Shown here piece by piece: positions 11,011 to 20,464 of a stretch of 64,000 nucleotides of DNA; positions within the stretch are counted from its first letter, which is position 1, and every line of letters begins with the position of its first letter. The translations under genes were made by a program, and so were the position numbers. The notes under the pieces were generated by a model. It ran no database searches and had not been told where the DNA came from. It saw only the letters and a program-made list of their open reading frames with translations. Origin of the DNA: Gemmatimonadota bacterium (GTDB lineage: Bacteria; Gemmatimonadota; Gemmatimonadetes; Longimicrobiales; Gaopeijiaceae); contig JAJDXM010000064.1 in the NCBI GenBank assembly GCA_022823225.1, positions 1-64,000 of the forward strand. The letters are read 5' to 3'.

Positions 11011-12861
11011 TCACCATGCGATCCCGTAGTCCTCCCCATGATTGCTGGAACCGCCCCACATCGTCCCGGTCGCCGCGTCGAAGAAGATCGCGTTGATGGG
11101 GCCGGAGGTGCGCGCGGCGAAGGTCAGGTCGTACCCCATCTCCTGCAGCTCGGCGCGCACCCACGCGGGCACCCCCTCATTCAGGAGAAGACGTCCCGGC
11201 TGCGATTCGTGCGTGCCGAAGGAGCTCCGCATCTGGTAGCTGTTGAAGTTGGCCGCCTCGGCCGCCTGCTGAACGTTCATCCCGAACTCGACCACGTTGA
11301 GGAAGAACTGGAGCAGATTCTGGTCCTGCCCGTCGCCGCCCTGGACCGCGAAAGAGAGGAACGGCCGCCCGTCCTTGAGCGCCAGCGACGGCGTGAGCGT
11401 GGCGCGCGGCCGCTTCCCCGGCTCCACCACGTTGTACGGGCCCGCCCGCTCGTCCAGCACGAAGCTCTGCATGCGCTGGCTCATGCCGATCCCCGTCCTG
11501 CCCGCGATGACCGCCGGAATCCAGGCCCCGGACGGCGTCACCGACACCACCCAGCCGTCGGCGTCGGCGGCCTGGATCGAGGTCGTGCCGGCCTGGAAGG
11601 CCTCTTCGAAGTCCATGTCCGCCGACTCGGGCGATGCCACCGGCTCCGCGTTCCACGACTCGATGAGGTGCAGGAACGGGTTGGTGCCGCCCTGGAACGG
11701 GTACGGGTCGCCCGGCACCACCTCGGGGTCGTTCCTGTCCCAGTTGATCCCGGCTGCGCGCGAGGCCGCGTATTCCTTCGAGAGCAGCCCCGCGATCGGC
11801 TCCTCCGGCGGGTAGTAGGGGTCGCCGTAGTAGAAGTCGCGGTCGGCGAACGCCAGGTTCATGGCCTGGTAGAGCGCGTGGATGTAGCGGGTCGAATTGT
11901 ACCCCATCGACGCCACGTCGAGCCCCTCCAGGATGTTGAGCGCCTGCAGGAGGACGGGTCCCTGCACCCAGGTCGTCAGCTTGTAGACGTCGATCCCCTT
12001 GTAGGAGGTCGTGACGGGTTCTTCCAGGTAGACCTGCCAGTTGGCGAGATCCTCCATGGTGTGAAGGCCGCCGACTTCGTTCGACGAGCGAACAAACTCC
12101 TCGGCGATGTCGCCGCGGTAGAAGCGGTTGTAGGCGGCCATGATCGCGTCCCGGCGCGAGGCTCCCGCCGCCAGCGCCTCCGCCTCGGCCTCGACGAGCT
12201 TCTCCAGGGTGCGGGCGAGATCCTCCTGGACGAAGATCTCGCCGGGCGAGGGGGCGGCGCGCTCCTCCCCGTAGTGGGGCAGGAAGACCTCCTTCGAGTA
12301 CGGCCACCCCGCGATCCGCTCCTTCTCGCGCTCGATCGCGTCGGCGGCCTGGGCCTCGATCGGGTAGCCATGCGCCATGTCGATCGCGGGCGCCAGCACC
12401 TCGGCCAGGCTCAGGCGCCCGTACTCCGCGAGCATCACCATGAGGCCGCCGGGGGTGCCGGGCGTCACCGCGGCGAGGGGCCCGTAGGCCGGGGGGATCT
12501 CCATACCCTGTTGGCGGAAGAACGCGGGCGTGGCTCCGGTGGGCGCGGCCCCCAGCGCGTTGATCCCGATCACCTTGCCGGTTTCGGGATTATGGATCAG
12601 CGCCTGAGTCTCGCCGCCCCAGCCCAGCACGTCCCACATCGTGGCGGTCGCGCCCAGCATTGCGCACGCCGCGTCGACCGCGTTGCCTCCGCGCAGGAAC
12701 ATCATCGCGCCGGCGGTCGCGCCCAGCGGCTTGCCGGTGATCGCCATCCAGTCCTTGCCGTGGAGGACGGGCTTCTGGGTGGGCTGGGCGGTGGCGGCGA
12801 CGGGAGCCGCGGTGGCGGCAGCCAGGGCGACGGCGCACGCCAGGATCGATCTGCGGGGCAT
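11011..12861 (-). CDS. Gamma-glutamyltransferase-like exported Ntn hydrolase
   Basis: 616 residues. Start at 12861 gives a signal peptide (MPRRSILACAVALAAATAAP..., Ala-rich, cleavage near AATA). The fold follows gamma-glutamyltranspeptidase: GGNAVDAACAM near the N-terminus, VTPGTPGGL, the long linker and then the autoprocessing site GTTSI with Thr426 as the predicted new N-terminal nucleophile, followed by DADGWVVSVTPS. The THYSVVD context of true Ggt is replaced by TTSIQAADADG, so the substrate may differ (glutathione, gamma-glutamyl or acylated compounds). It probably acts in the periplasm. Compare with the canonical ggt at 18719-20446. Confidence 0.88.
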   Translation of the reverse strand: MPRRSILACAVALAAATAAPVAATAQPTQKPVLHGKDWMAITGKPLGATAGAMMFLRGGNAVDAACAMLGATATMWDVLGWGGETQALIHNPETGKVIGINALGAAPTGATPAFFRQQGMEIPPAYGPLAAVTPGTPGGLMVMLAEYGRLSLAEVLAPAIDMAHGYPIEAQAADAIEREKERIAGWPYSKEVFLPHYGEERAAPSPGEIFVQEDLARTLEKLVEAEAEALAAGASRRDAIMAAYNRFYRGDIAEEFVRSSNEVGGLHTMEDLANWQVYLEEPVTTSYKGIDVYKLTTWVQGPVLLQALNILEGLDVASMGYNSTRYIHALYQAMNLAFADRDFYYGDPYYPPEEPIAGLLSKEYAASRAAGINWDRNDPEVVPGDPYPFQGGTNPFLHLIESWNAEPVASPESADMDFEEAFQAGTTSIQAADADGWVVSVTPSGAWIPAVIAGRTGIGMSQRMQSFVLDERAGPYNVVEPGKRPRATLTPSLALKDGRPFLSFAVQGGDGQDQNLLQFFLNVVEFGMNVQQAAEAANFNSYQMRSSFGTHESQPGRLLLNEGVPAWVRAELQEMGYDLTFAARTSGPINAIFFDAATGTMWGGSSNHGEDYGIAW

Positions 12862-13054
12862 GGTTTTCGACTCCGTGCAGGATTGCCAGGCGAGCCCGAT
12901 CAGTGATGGAGGGCCCGCTGCGGGAACGGCCCCTAGCCTAATCTGGCGTCCCCGGCCTGCGCCAGTCTCGCGAGCCTGCATCCCCGTACGGCAGCCCGCG
13001 GAGGGTCCCCGCGTCATACCGAGGGCGGCGAGCACTCACCCGCCACCCATGCCC

Positions 13055-15760
13055 TCAGAGCCGTCGAATCAACTCGAGCAGCTTGTCGACCTCGTCATCG
13101 ATCAACTGCCCCCAAAACTCTACTTCGTCGTCCGCATCCAGATCCCGAATCTGTTGTTCCAGCCGCGCGACCTCGTCCAGCCTCGCGACCTCGGCGTCCT
13201 GGCCGGTGGACCCGGCGATCTCCTGCCCGGTGTCCCGGATCCGCGAGTCCCGCGCCCTGATCGCCTGCTCGGCACGACGGGTCACATCGTCGAGGCGCGC
13301 GGTCTCTTCCGCGATCGCGGCTTCGATCTGCCGAAACCCCGCGTTCTGCTCATAGGCCGAGATCTGCCGCTCGAAGGACTGGACTTTGGCACCCAGGCCG
13401 TAGTCCCTGATCCAGGCCTCGATCTTTCCGACTTTGCCCTGCAGTCCGTACGCCTCGATCTGCCGCTCGATCTCCTTGATGCGCTCCTCCCAGTTCTTGA
13501 TGCTCCGATCGATGGCCTCCCTGGTGGTCGAGTCCGCGGTCTTCAGCCGCGGAATGAGCGCGGTGATCTGGGCCTCGTAGCTGGACTTCACTTCCTGAAA
13601 GGCCGCTACCCGGCCGCGGTGCATGGCGATCTCGTCGCGCTTGCCGGACACCACGCTACGGTGATAGGCGATTTCGTCGCGCGTCGCCGCCAGTACTTCC
13701 TGGTGGTACGAGATCTCGTCCAACAGGCCCGCGACAACACTCTGGCGGTACGCAACCTGTCTCTGGAGGCCCGCGACGATGCCGCCGCCATCGGCAGCCT
13801 GGCTCCCTGTTGCCGACCCCCGGTCCAGGAGACCGGATATCCGGTGCTCGAGCTCCGACTCCTCGCCACGGATCCGATCGATCTCAACCTTCCCTCTCAG
13901 GACGGAGAGCATCCCGTCCCGCCACTCCCGCGCCACCTCGTCGAAGGGTCGGCTCTCGCCTCCCACGGTCCACTCGTGTTCCAGACCGGCCTCGCCCGGC
14001 CGCAAGGTCAGCCGATGGAGCTTCTCGCCCTCGGATTCAAGGAGGATCCACCCGTCCGCGGCGATGCTCCGGACCCCGCCGGGGCCGAGCTCCACTTCGC
14101 CGTGCAAGCGCATGCAGAGGCGCACGTCGTCGACGCCCACCCCGGCGAACCGGTCCTCACCCTGCCGCACGATGCCGATAGGCACCAAACGGACCCTGAA
14201 AGCGGGGGCGCTCCCCGGGACCGGGTCTCCAGAGTCCTCCCGGGCGTCGGAAGGCGGATAGCAATTCACTTCCTGCGGATCCGCCCGCCGGGGCGCGCCG
14301 AGGTCGCCTCCGGCCGTGACGATATCCGGCGAGTCGGAGACCGTGTCTCGTCCACGGTCCGACACTCCGGTGAGCGGAACCCCATCGCCGATGTCCGGCG
14401 CCGACGCAGCATTCCCGGTATCCCCGATCCCCGTTTTGGCGGCTCCCCGGCCGGGGCCTTCTTCGGTCTCCACGGGCGTGGAGGGGATGCCGGGCTCTTC
14501 CCGCGGAACCGGATGCGCAATGGCCGCGGACAGTCCCAGCAGCCCGGTCACCGTCAGGACCGCTCCGGAGACGAGTGCGCTGGTGCGCGGGCGGCGAGGT
14601 CTCAGTATGGCCATGATTCGTCTCTCCAGTCGGGAACGGGATTGCCGCGCCATCGACAGAGCGGCGACGGGAAGGCGGGCGGAGGTGGTTCCCGCGGCCA
14701 GGGACACGAGATGTCGAGCATAATCCGAAGGCCGCGAGCCGAGTTCCAGAACCCGCTCGTCGCATGCCTCCTCGCGGCACGCCGCCGCCAGCCTGCACGC
14801 GATCCAGCCGAGCGGGTGGAACCAGTAGAGCGCGAGCACGACCCCGCTCAGCAGCTGCCGGAGCGCATCGCGCCGGCGAACGTGCACCAGTTCGTGCATC
14901 AGCACCACCCTCCTCCGCTCGGGTCCCCACGCCGCCGAGGATGCCGGAAGCAGGATCACCGGCTTCCGAAAACCCCCGGTCATCGGAGTTCCGGCGGCCT
15001 CGCTCACGAGCAGCCGCACATCTCGGCGGAGGCCCAGCCGGGATCCGACGGCACGCATGTCGCCGACCCAGAGGGGGTCCTCCAGCAGCCGCGCCCGGCG
15101 AACCAGGGTGTGGAAGCGGAGGTGCCCGGCGGCAAGGGACACCAGCCCGCCCAGGCATCCGATCGCCCAGAACAGCAGGAGTTGCGCGCGTGGTCCCGAA
15201 GCGGCGAGGAGCCTTCCGCCACTCCGGGCGGCGGGCACCGAAGCGGGCACCGTCGCCGGGCCCGGGCCGCGCTCGAGCGCCGTGCCTCGCGCCCCGGCGG
15301 ACTTCGCGTCCGGCTCCGTGGCCGGTCTCTCACCCGGTCCCGAGGCTGGCCACGCCCCGACGTCGCGCGGCGGCGCGACCCGGGCCTCCCCGTCCAGGTC
15401 CGGAGACTCCAACGCGGTGAGTGCGATGTCGGAACCCTGAAGCGCAGTCCTGGCGGCTCCGGACACCGGTGCCGCCGCAAGCTCCGCCGGCGGGGGGCCC
15501 GGCAACCCGATGGCTTCCGCCTCGGCAGCCGGACGCGCCGCCACGGGAAGCAGCGGCATCTCCCACTGCGGAGCCCAGAGTGCCAGGCCCGGCAGCAGCA
15601 GGACGACGAGCAGGGTCGCGGTCCAGAGGCGGTGGCGGATCTGCGCCGACCGCTTGCGCATGAGCCAGGCAAGGGCGATTCCCAGCGCCAGCACGACCGT
15701 GGCCCGGATCACGAAGCCGGGGAGCGGAGCCGACTCGGCCACCCACTGGAAGCCGGTCAT
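13055..15760 (-). CDS. M56 (BlaR1/MecR1-type) membrane metallopeptidase with long coiled-coil extension
   Basis: 901-residue sensor-protease. Hydrophobic segments near the N-terminus (about 12-35, 42-60) and again around 240-260 frame the M56 domain, whose zinc motif is HELVH at residues 289-293, followed by YWFHPLGW and the EEACDERVL segment that supplies the third ligand. Another membrane segment lies near residue 390. In BlaR1/MecR1 this protease cleaves the cognate BlaI/MecI repressor after ligand sensing. In place of a penicillin-binding domain there is a >400-residue C-terminal part: Pro/Gly-rich linker, a beta-rich stretch, then helical repeats (residues 661-730 as five 14-residue units; separate repeat feature) and a long charged coiled coil. 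Its ATG overlaps the blaI stop (ATGA), so the two are coupled. Confidence 0.9.
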   Translation of the reverse strand: MTGFQWVAESAPLPGFVIRATVVLALGIALAWLMRKRSAQIRHRLWTATLLVVLLLPGLALWAPQWEMPLLPVAARPAAEAEAIGLPGPPPAELAAAPVSGAARTALQGSDIALTALESPDLDGEARVAPPRDVGAWPASGPGERPATEPDAKSAGARGTALERGPGPATVPASVPAARSGGRLLAASGPRAQLLLFWAIGCLGGLVSLAAGHLRFHTLVRRARLLEDPLWVGDMRAVGSRLGLRRDVRLLVSEAAGTPMTGGFRKPVILLPASSAAWGPERRRVVLMHELVHVRRRDALRQLLSGVVLALYWFHPLGWIACRLAAACREEACDERVLELGSRPSDYARHLVSLAAGTTSARLPVAALSMARQSRSRLERRIMAILRPRRPRTSALVSGAVLTVTGLLGLSAAIAHPVPREEPGIPSTPVETEEGPGRGAAKTGIGDTGNAASAPDIGDGVPLTGVSDRGRDTVSDSPDIVTAGGDLGAPRRADPQEVNCYPPSDAREDSGDPVPGSAPAFRVRLVPIGIVRQGEDRFAGVGVDDVRLCMRLHGEVELGPGGVRSIAADGWILLESEGEKLHRLTLRPGEAGLEHEWTVGGESRPFDEVAREWRDGMLSVLRGKVEIDRIRGEESELEHRISGLLDRGSATGSQAADGGGIVAGLQRQVAYRQSVVAGLLDEISYHQEVLAATRDEIAYHRSVVSGKRDEIAMHRGRVAAFQEVKSSYEAQITALIPRLKTADSTTREAIDRSIKNWEERIKEIERQIEAYGLQGKVGKIEAWIRDYGLGAKVQSFERQISAYEQNAGFRQIEAAIAEETARLDDVTRRAEQAIRARDSRIRDTGQEIAGSTGQDAEVARLDEVARLEQQIRDLDADDEVEFWGQLIDDEVDKLLELIRRL
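13571..13780 (-). repeat. Five tandem 14-residue (42-bp) coding repeats in M56 protein
   Basis: Residues 661-730 of the M56 protein read as five aligned units: IVAGLQRQVAYRQS, VVAGLLDEISYHQE, VLAATRDEIAYHRS, VVSGKRDEIAMHRG, RVAAFQEVKSSYEA. The consensus is V-V-x-G-x-R-D-E-I-A-Y-H-R-S. The 14-residue period equals two heptads. Immediately downstream a second, looser repeat (EAYGLQGKVGKIE / RDYGLGAKVQSFE) is visible. Confidence 0.85.
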
Positions 15761-16140
15761 CGTCCTTCCTCCGAGGCCTCTTCGATCATCGCCATGATGC
15801 GTTCACGCTCGTCCGCGTCGAGTGCGCCGTCCTCAAGTGCGATGAGCGTTGCGACGGCTCCTTCGACCGAACCTCCGAAGAAAGTCTTGAGGACGTGCCT
15901 CATCGCGCTGCGGCGGGCCGCCCGGGCGGGCATGCGCGGCGAGTAGACATACCGCGGGCCGTCGTACTCCTTCGACAGGTGACCCTTCCGGACAAGAATC
16001 CGCAGCACGGAACGCACGGCGGAGTCCGTGGGCGGATCGGACATGCGCTCGCGGATCTGCAACGCAGTCGCTCCACCCAGCTCGTGGACGATATCCATGA
16101 CCTGTCGCTCTCGCCGGCTGAGCGGAGGCATCTCGGCCAT
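15757..16140 (-). CDS. blaI: BlaI/MecI/CopY family transcriptional repressor
   Basis: 127-residue winged-helix repressor. The start at 16140 is supported by a good ribosome-binding site (GGGGAGAGAG) and the family N-terminus MAEMPPLSRRERQVMDIVHE. The DNA-binding wing follows (ATALQIRERMSDPPTDSAVRSVLRILVRKGHL), then the dimerisation half with the family hallmark KGHLSKEYDGPRYVYSP. It should repress its own operon and be inactivated by cleavage by the coupled M56 peptidase. In the BlaI family cleavage occurs in the dimerisation helix region; the exact site cannot be predicted here. Confidence 0.95.
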   Translation of the reverse strand: MAEMPPLSRRERQVMDIVHELGGATALQIRERMSDPPTDSAVRSVLRILVRKGHLSKEYDGPRYVYSPRMPARAARRSAMRHVLKTFFGGSVEGAVATLIALEDGALDADERERIMAMIEEASEEGR

Positions 16141-16180
16141 TGCTCTCTCCCCTGTCAGGCTCGACTTCCGTCTCTGCTTC

Positions 16181-16209
16181 AAGATATGCATTGGAAGGTG
16201 AAAAATCAA
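16181..16209 (-). promoter_or_regulatory. Predicted sigma70 promoter of blaI-M56 operon
   Basis: On the minus strand TTGATT (plus 16204-16209) and TATCTT (plus 16181-16186) are separated by exactly 17 bases in an unusually AT-rich patch. Transcription would start near 16174, about 34 bases before the blaI ATG. An autoregulatory BlaI operator would be expected here, but no clean TACA-TGTA dyad is visible. Confidence 0.5.
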
Positions 16210-16385
16210 CACCCCTGTGAGTTGCCGCCTTCGCAAGCGCCGCCTCCCACCAGCTGCCGCCACGCTCCGGCGGCTCCGCACGCCCATCCGGTGGCCCGGG
16301 ACCGATCGGGCCTGCGGGACTCCGCCCGGTTCGATTATCTTTCGCCGCGTTCCCGGGGGCGTTCCGAATCCGACCAGGCACAACG

Positions 16386-18677
16386 ATGGACTTCATCAGG
16401 CAGGTGATTTCGCGGGATCTCAAGACCGGCAAGTACGGCGGCCGCGTCGTCACCCGGTTTCCGCCGGAACCCAACGGATTCCTGCACATCGGCCACGCCA
16501 AGGCGATCTGTCTCAACTTCGGAATCGCCGCCGAGCACCCGGGCGGACGCTGTCATCTGCGGCTGGACGACACCAACCCCGACACCGAGAAGTCGGAGTT
16601 CGTCGAGGCCATGAAGGAGGACATCCGCTGGCTCGGCTATGACTGGGGAGAGCACCTCTACCACGCGTCGGACTACTTCGAGGCCCTGTACCGCTACGCG
16701 CTGGCCCTGATCGACAAGGGTCTCGCCTACGTCGACTCCTCCACCGAAGCCGAGATCCGGGAGCGGCGCGGCAACGTGACCACCCCGGGCACGGACAGTC
16801 CATTCCGGGACCGCGCGGTGAAAGTGAACCGCGACCTCTTCGAGCGGATGCGAGCCGGCGAGTTCCCCGACGGCAGCCACGTGCTCCGCGCGAAGATCGA
16901 CATGGCGCACCCGAACATGGTCATGCGCGATCCCCTGCTGTACAGGATCCGCCACTCGCACCACTACCGGCAGGGAGACGACTGGCCGATCTACCCCATG
17001 TACGACTTCGCCCACTGCCTCTCGGACTCGCTGGAGCGGGTCACCCATTCGCTCTGCACGCTCGAGTTCGAGAACAACCGCGAGATCTATGACTGGCTGC
17101 TGGAGCACGTCGACGCGCCCGCCCCGCGGCCCGAGCAGACGGAGTTCGCTCCCCTCGTGCTCGATTATGTCGTCACGAGCAAGCGCAGGCTGAAGGAACT
17201 CGTCCGGGCGGGACGGGTCCGGGGCTGGGACGATCCGCGCATGCCCACGCTGGCAGGGCTCCGGCGGCGCGGTGTCACGCCTGAGGCGATCCGCACCCTT
17301 TGCGACATGGTCGGTGTGGCGCGCGCACAGTCGCGGATCGACGCCGGCAAGTTCGAGTACGCCGTGCGCGACGATCTGAACCGCCGTGCGCCGCGCGCGT
17401 TCTGCGTCCTCGACCCGCTGCGCGTGGTGCTGACAACCTACCCCGAGGGGGCCGAGGAAACATTCACGGCGCCCGCCCTGCCCGGCGGCGGCGACGGTCA
17501 TCCGGTGCGCAATCTTCCCTTCGGCCGCGACATCCTGATGGAACGTGAGGACTTCGCCGAGAATCCCCCGCCGGGGTTCCGGCGCCTTGTGCCGGGGGGC
17601 GAAGTGCGGCTCAAGTACGCCTACGTCATCCGTTGCGACGAGGTCGTCAGGGACGCCGACGGACGAGTCGCCGAGCTGCGCTGCTCCGTCGACCACGCGA
17701 CGCGCGGCGGCGTCGCCCCGACCGGCCGGCGCGTGCGTGCAGCCGTGCACTGGGTCGCGGCGGATCATGCGGTGAGTGCCGAGGTGCGCCTCATCGACCG
17801 CCTGTTCCTGGAGCCGGAGCCGCCCCCTGACGATTTCATGCGCGCGTTCAACCCGGAGTCGGAACGGGTCGTGCCGGGTGCGCTGGCCGAGCCCGGGCTG
17901 GCGGACGCGGCGCCCGGGGTCCACTACCAGTTCGAGCGGCTGGGCTACTTCTTCTCGGACCCGGTGGACTGCGTGGACGGGCGCCTCGTCTTCAACCGCA
18001 CGGTGACGCTGCGCGACAGCTGGGCCGCGCGTTCGGGCGGAAACCCCTCGTCCGGGGCGGCGGCTGGTGCGTCACGAAGGAAAGTGCGCCCCCGGGAAAC
18101 GGGGCAGCCGGCCCCGGGGCAGTCGCTGCACACGGACACGGAGAGACGCCGCTTCCGCGAGGCCGTGTCCCTTGGGGCAACGGAGGCCGCGGCTGCCAGC
18201 CTGGCGAGGTCTCAGCCCCTGCTCGAGATCTTCGGCGCGGCCCGCGGGACCTACCCGGAAGGGTCGGCGTCAATCGCCGCCTGGCTTGTGAACGAAATCA
18301 CAAGGTTGACCGGAAGCGACCCGGAGGCGCGGCTGGAACGGCTGGATCCGGCCGCGCTGGCCGACTTTGCGCGGGCCGTTGACGGTGGCGTCGTATCGCA
18401 CCGCCAGGGACGGACGATCATCGCGGAGCTGTTGCGCCGGGGCGGCTCGTTCGAAGAGGCGAGGGCCGGCCTGGACCTCTCCGAAATCGCAGACGAGGCC
18501 ACGCTGCGCGCGCTCCTCGAGGAGATCCTGGCCGAGTACCCGGACAAGGCGGCCGCCTACCGGAACGGGCAGAAGGGCCTGCTGGGCTTCTTCGTCGGCG
18601 AGGTCATGAAACGGAGCCGGGGGAAGGCGGATCCCCGCAAGACCAGCCGGATCGCAGCCGGAATGCTGGAGGGCTGA
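16386..18677 (+). CDS. glnS: Glutaminyl-tRNA synthetase with C-terminal YqeY/GatB-like domain
   Basis: 763-residue class I synthetase charging tRNA-Gln directly. Catalytic core: PPEPNGFLHIGHAKA with HIGH at 34-37, the RLDDTNP segment, and TSK at 264-266 as the KMSKS-type loop (VVTSKRRL). The anticodon-binding beta-barrels run to about residue 540. Beyond a basic, low-complexity linker (~545-575) the protein carries an extra ~190 residues related to the YqeY/GatB tail, ending in RNGQKGLLGFFVGEVMKRSRGKADP. Such a fusion is known in Deinococcus GlnRS, where the tail helps bind tRNA. Canonical bacterial GlnRS is about 550 residues, so the extension explains the length. It is divergent from blaI. 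Confidence 0.96.
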   Translation: MDFIRQVISRDLKTGKYGGRVVTRFPPEPNGFLHIGHAKAICLNFGIAAEHPGGRCHLRLDDTNPDTEKSEFVEAMKEDIRWLGYDWGEHLYHASDYFEALYRYALALIDKGLAYVDSSTEAEIRERRGNVTTPGTDSPFRDRAVKVNRDLFERMRAGEFPDGSHVLRAKIDMAHPNMVMRDPLLYRIRHSHHYRQGDDWPIYPMYDFAHCLSDSLERVTHSLCTLEFENNREIYDWLLEHVDAPAPRPEQTEFAPLVLDYVVTSKRRLKELVRAGRVRGWDDPRMPTLAGLRRRGVTPEAIRTLCDMVGVARAQSRIDAGKFEYAVRDDLNRRAPRAFCVLDPLRVVLTTYPEGAEETFTAPALPGGGDGHPVRNLPFGRDILMEREDFAENPPPGFRRLVPGGEVRLKYAYVIRCDEVVRDADGRVAELRCSVDHATRGGVAPTGRRVRAAVHWVAADHAVSAEVRLIDRLFLEPEPPPDDFMRAFNPESERVVPGALAEPGLADAAPGVHYQFERLGYFFSDPVDCVDGRLVFNRTVTLRDSWAARSGGNPSSGAAAGASRRKVRPRETGQPAPGQSLHTDTERRRFREAVSLGATEAAAASLARSQPLLEIFGAARGTYPEGSASIAAWLVNEITRLTGSDPEARLERLDPAALADFARAVDGGVVSHRQGRTIIAELLRRGGSFEEARAGLDLSEIADEATLRALLEEILAEYPDKAAAYRNGQKGLLGFFVGEVMKRSRGKADPRKTSRIAAGMLEG

Positions 18678-18684
18678 CAGCCCG

Positions 18685-18701
18685 CCGGGCCGTGTGCCCG
18701 G
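18685..18701. terminator. Hairpin between convergent glnS and ggt
   Basis: CCGGGC-CGTGT-GCCCGG forms a perfect 6-bp stem in the 41-base gap, with further partial pairing outside (ACAGC ... GCTGT). It could serve both strands. No T-tract. Confidence 0.5.
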
Positions 18702-18718
18702 ACCGGCCCGCTGTCCCG

Positions 18719-20446
18719 TCAATACCCCGCCGCGGCCCCGTCCGAGTCCCGCGGGTCGGGCACCCCGACCAGTTCACCGGTGGCACTGTCTACGAAGATG
18801 CAGTGCGCGATGCCCTGTCCGCGCCCCCACCCCACCTCATGCCCCATCGCCCCGAGCAGCGCCGCGTCGGCCTCGCTCATGAATCCCTCTTCCATCCGGA
18901 CCGCGTTGGGAAGCCACTGGTGGTGGAGCCGCTTCGCCGCCACCACCGACGCCGGATCTCCGCCAAAATCGACCAGATTCACGACCAGTTGCAGCACGGT
19001 GTTGATGATCGTGCGTCCTCCCGGGCTGCCGATCACGGCGACCAGTTCCCCATCCCGTGCCACGATCGTGGGGGTCATCGACGAGAGCATGCGTTTTTCC
19101 GGGCGCGCCAGGTTCGCCTGGGTCCCGATGAGGCCGTTCTCGCTGGTGAGCCCCGGGCGTCCGTTGAAGTCGCCCATCTCGTTGTTCAGCAGGAACCCGG
19201 CGCCCGGAACGGTGATGTAGGAGCCGTATCCCCCCTCGAGCGTGTAGGTGACCGAAACCGCCATCCCTTCCGCATCCACCACCGAATAGTGCGTCGTCTC
19301 GGAACTCTCCCACTCGGCCGGGGCGGTGACGTCGGTCGTGCTGGAGGCGCTCGCCGCGCCCGCCTCGATGGTGGCGCGGATCTCGTCCGCGTACTCCTTG
19401 CTGGTCAGGCGCGCAACGGGAATGTCCTCGAAGTCGGGGTCGGCCAGGAACATCGCGCGGTCGCGGAAGGCCCGGCGCATCGCCTCGATCAGGTGATGCG
19501 CATACTCCGGACTGCCGGCGCCCATGGCCGCCACGTCGAAGCCCTCCAGCACGTTCAGCATCTGGACCAGCGCGGTACCTCCCGACGAGGGCGGCGGCAT
19601 GCTGATCACTTCGTACCCGCGGTAGCTGCCGCGAACCGGCTCGCGCTCCCTCGCCTCGTAGCGCGCCATGTCCTCCTCGGTTATCCAGCCGCCGCCGCGC
19701 TCCATCTCCTCGGCGACGAGGCGGGCCGTGGTTCCCTTGTAGAATCCGTCCCTGCCCTCGTCGCGGATCCGCGCCAGCGTTCCCGCCAGGTCCGCCTGCA
19801 CGAGGGTCTCGCCGGCGGCGTAGGGTTCGCCGTCCTTCGAGAACTGGGCGAAGCTCGCGGGGTAGCTGCGGAACGCCTCGAGCCTGCCTGCCAGAGACCG
19901 CGCCAGCCTTTCGCTGACCACGAAGCCGTCGCGCGCGAGCCCGACCGAGGGCTCGACCAGGTCGCTCCACTCCGCCGTTCCGTACTTTTCGTGGGCCAGG
20001 GCAAAACCCGCCACCGTGCCCGGAACGCCCACCGCGAGGTGGCTGCGGTGGTGAATCTGGTAGGAGTATTCGCCGTCCTCGTCCAGGAACATCTCCGGGT
20101 GTGCCCTGAGGGGCGCCTTCTCGCGAAAGTCCAGCGCGGTGGCGCTCCCGTCGGGGAAGCGGATCACCATGAATCCGCCTCCTCCGATGTTCCCCGCCGC
20201 CGGGTGGGTCACGGCGAGGGCGAAGCCGGTCGCGATCGCGGCGTCCACGGCATTGCCGCCCGCCCTCAGCACCTCCGCGCCCGCGCGGCTCGCTTCCGGA
20301 TAGGCCGAAACGACCATGCCCGAGCCCGAGGCCATCGCATCGCGGGCCAGTGCAAGCTCCTGGGCCGGCTGGCGGCACGCGCCGGCCGAGAGGGCCGCGG
20401 CCGCCGAGAGGACCGTGAGGACGAGGAACGAACGGCGGCGGATCAT
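18719..20446 (-). CDS. ggt: Gamma-glutamyltranspeptidase
   Basis: 575-residue canonical Ggt, which hydrolyses glutathione and other gamma-glutamyl compounds in the periplasm. The N-terminus is a lipoprotein-like signal (LSAGAC). Markers in order: GGNAVDAAIATGFAL, HPAAGNIGGGGFMV, DFREKAP, then the autoprocessing site with Thr384 in SSETTHYSVVDAEG, followed by SYTLEGGYGS-type sequence and SSMTPTIV, and GSPGGRTIINTV. The precursor should split before Thr384 into large and small subunits. It begins 18 bases after the RND transporter stop, so it is probably the last gene of the efflux operon. A divergent paralogue is at 11011-12861. Confidence 0.95.
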   Translation of the reverse strand: MIRRRSFLVLTVLSAAAALSAGACRQPAQELALARDAMASGSGMVVSAYPEASRAGAEVLRAGGNAVDAAIATGFALAVTHPAAGNIGGGGFMVIRFPDGSATALDFREKAPLRAHPEMFLDEDGEYSYQIHHRSHLAVGVPGTVAGFALAHEKYGTAEWSDLVEPSVGLARDGFVVSERLARSLAGRLEAFRSYPASFAQFSKDGEPYAAGETLVQADLAGTLARIRDEGRDGFYKGTTARLVAEEMERGGGWITEEDMARYEAREREPVRGSYRGYEVISMPPPSSGGTALVQMLNVLEGFDVAAMGAGSPEYAHHLIEAMRRAFRDRAMFLADPDFEDIPVARLTSKEYADEIRATIEAGAASASSTTDVTAPAEWESSETTHYSVVDAEGMAVSVTYTLEGGYGSYITVPGAGFLLNNEMGDFNGRPGLTSENGLIGTQANLARPEKRMLSSMTPTIVARDGELVAVIGSPGGRTIINTVLQLVVNLVDFGGDPASVVAAKRLHHQWLPNAVRMEEGFMSEADAALLGAMGHEVGWGRGQGIAHCIFVDSATGELVGVPDPRDSDGAAAGY

Positions 20447-20464
20447 CGGGGGTAACCTCCTGCT

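Noticed and set aside
13571-13796. Tandem 42-bp repeats as a possible CRISPR or satellite
   Set aside because: They are in frame within M56 and degenerate at DNA level; coding repeats explain them.
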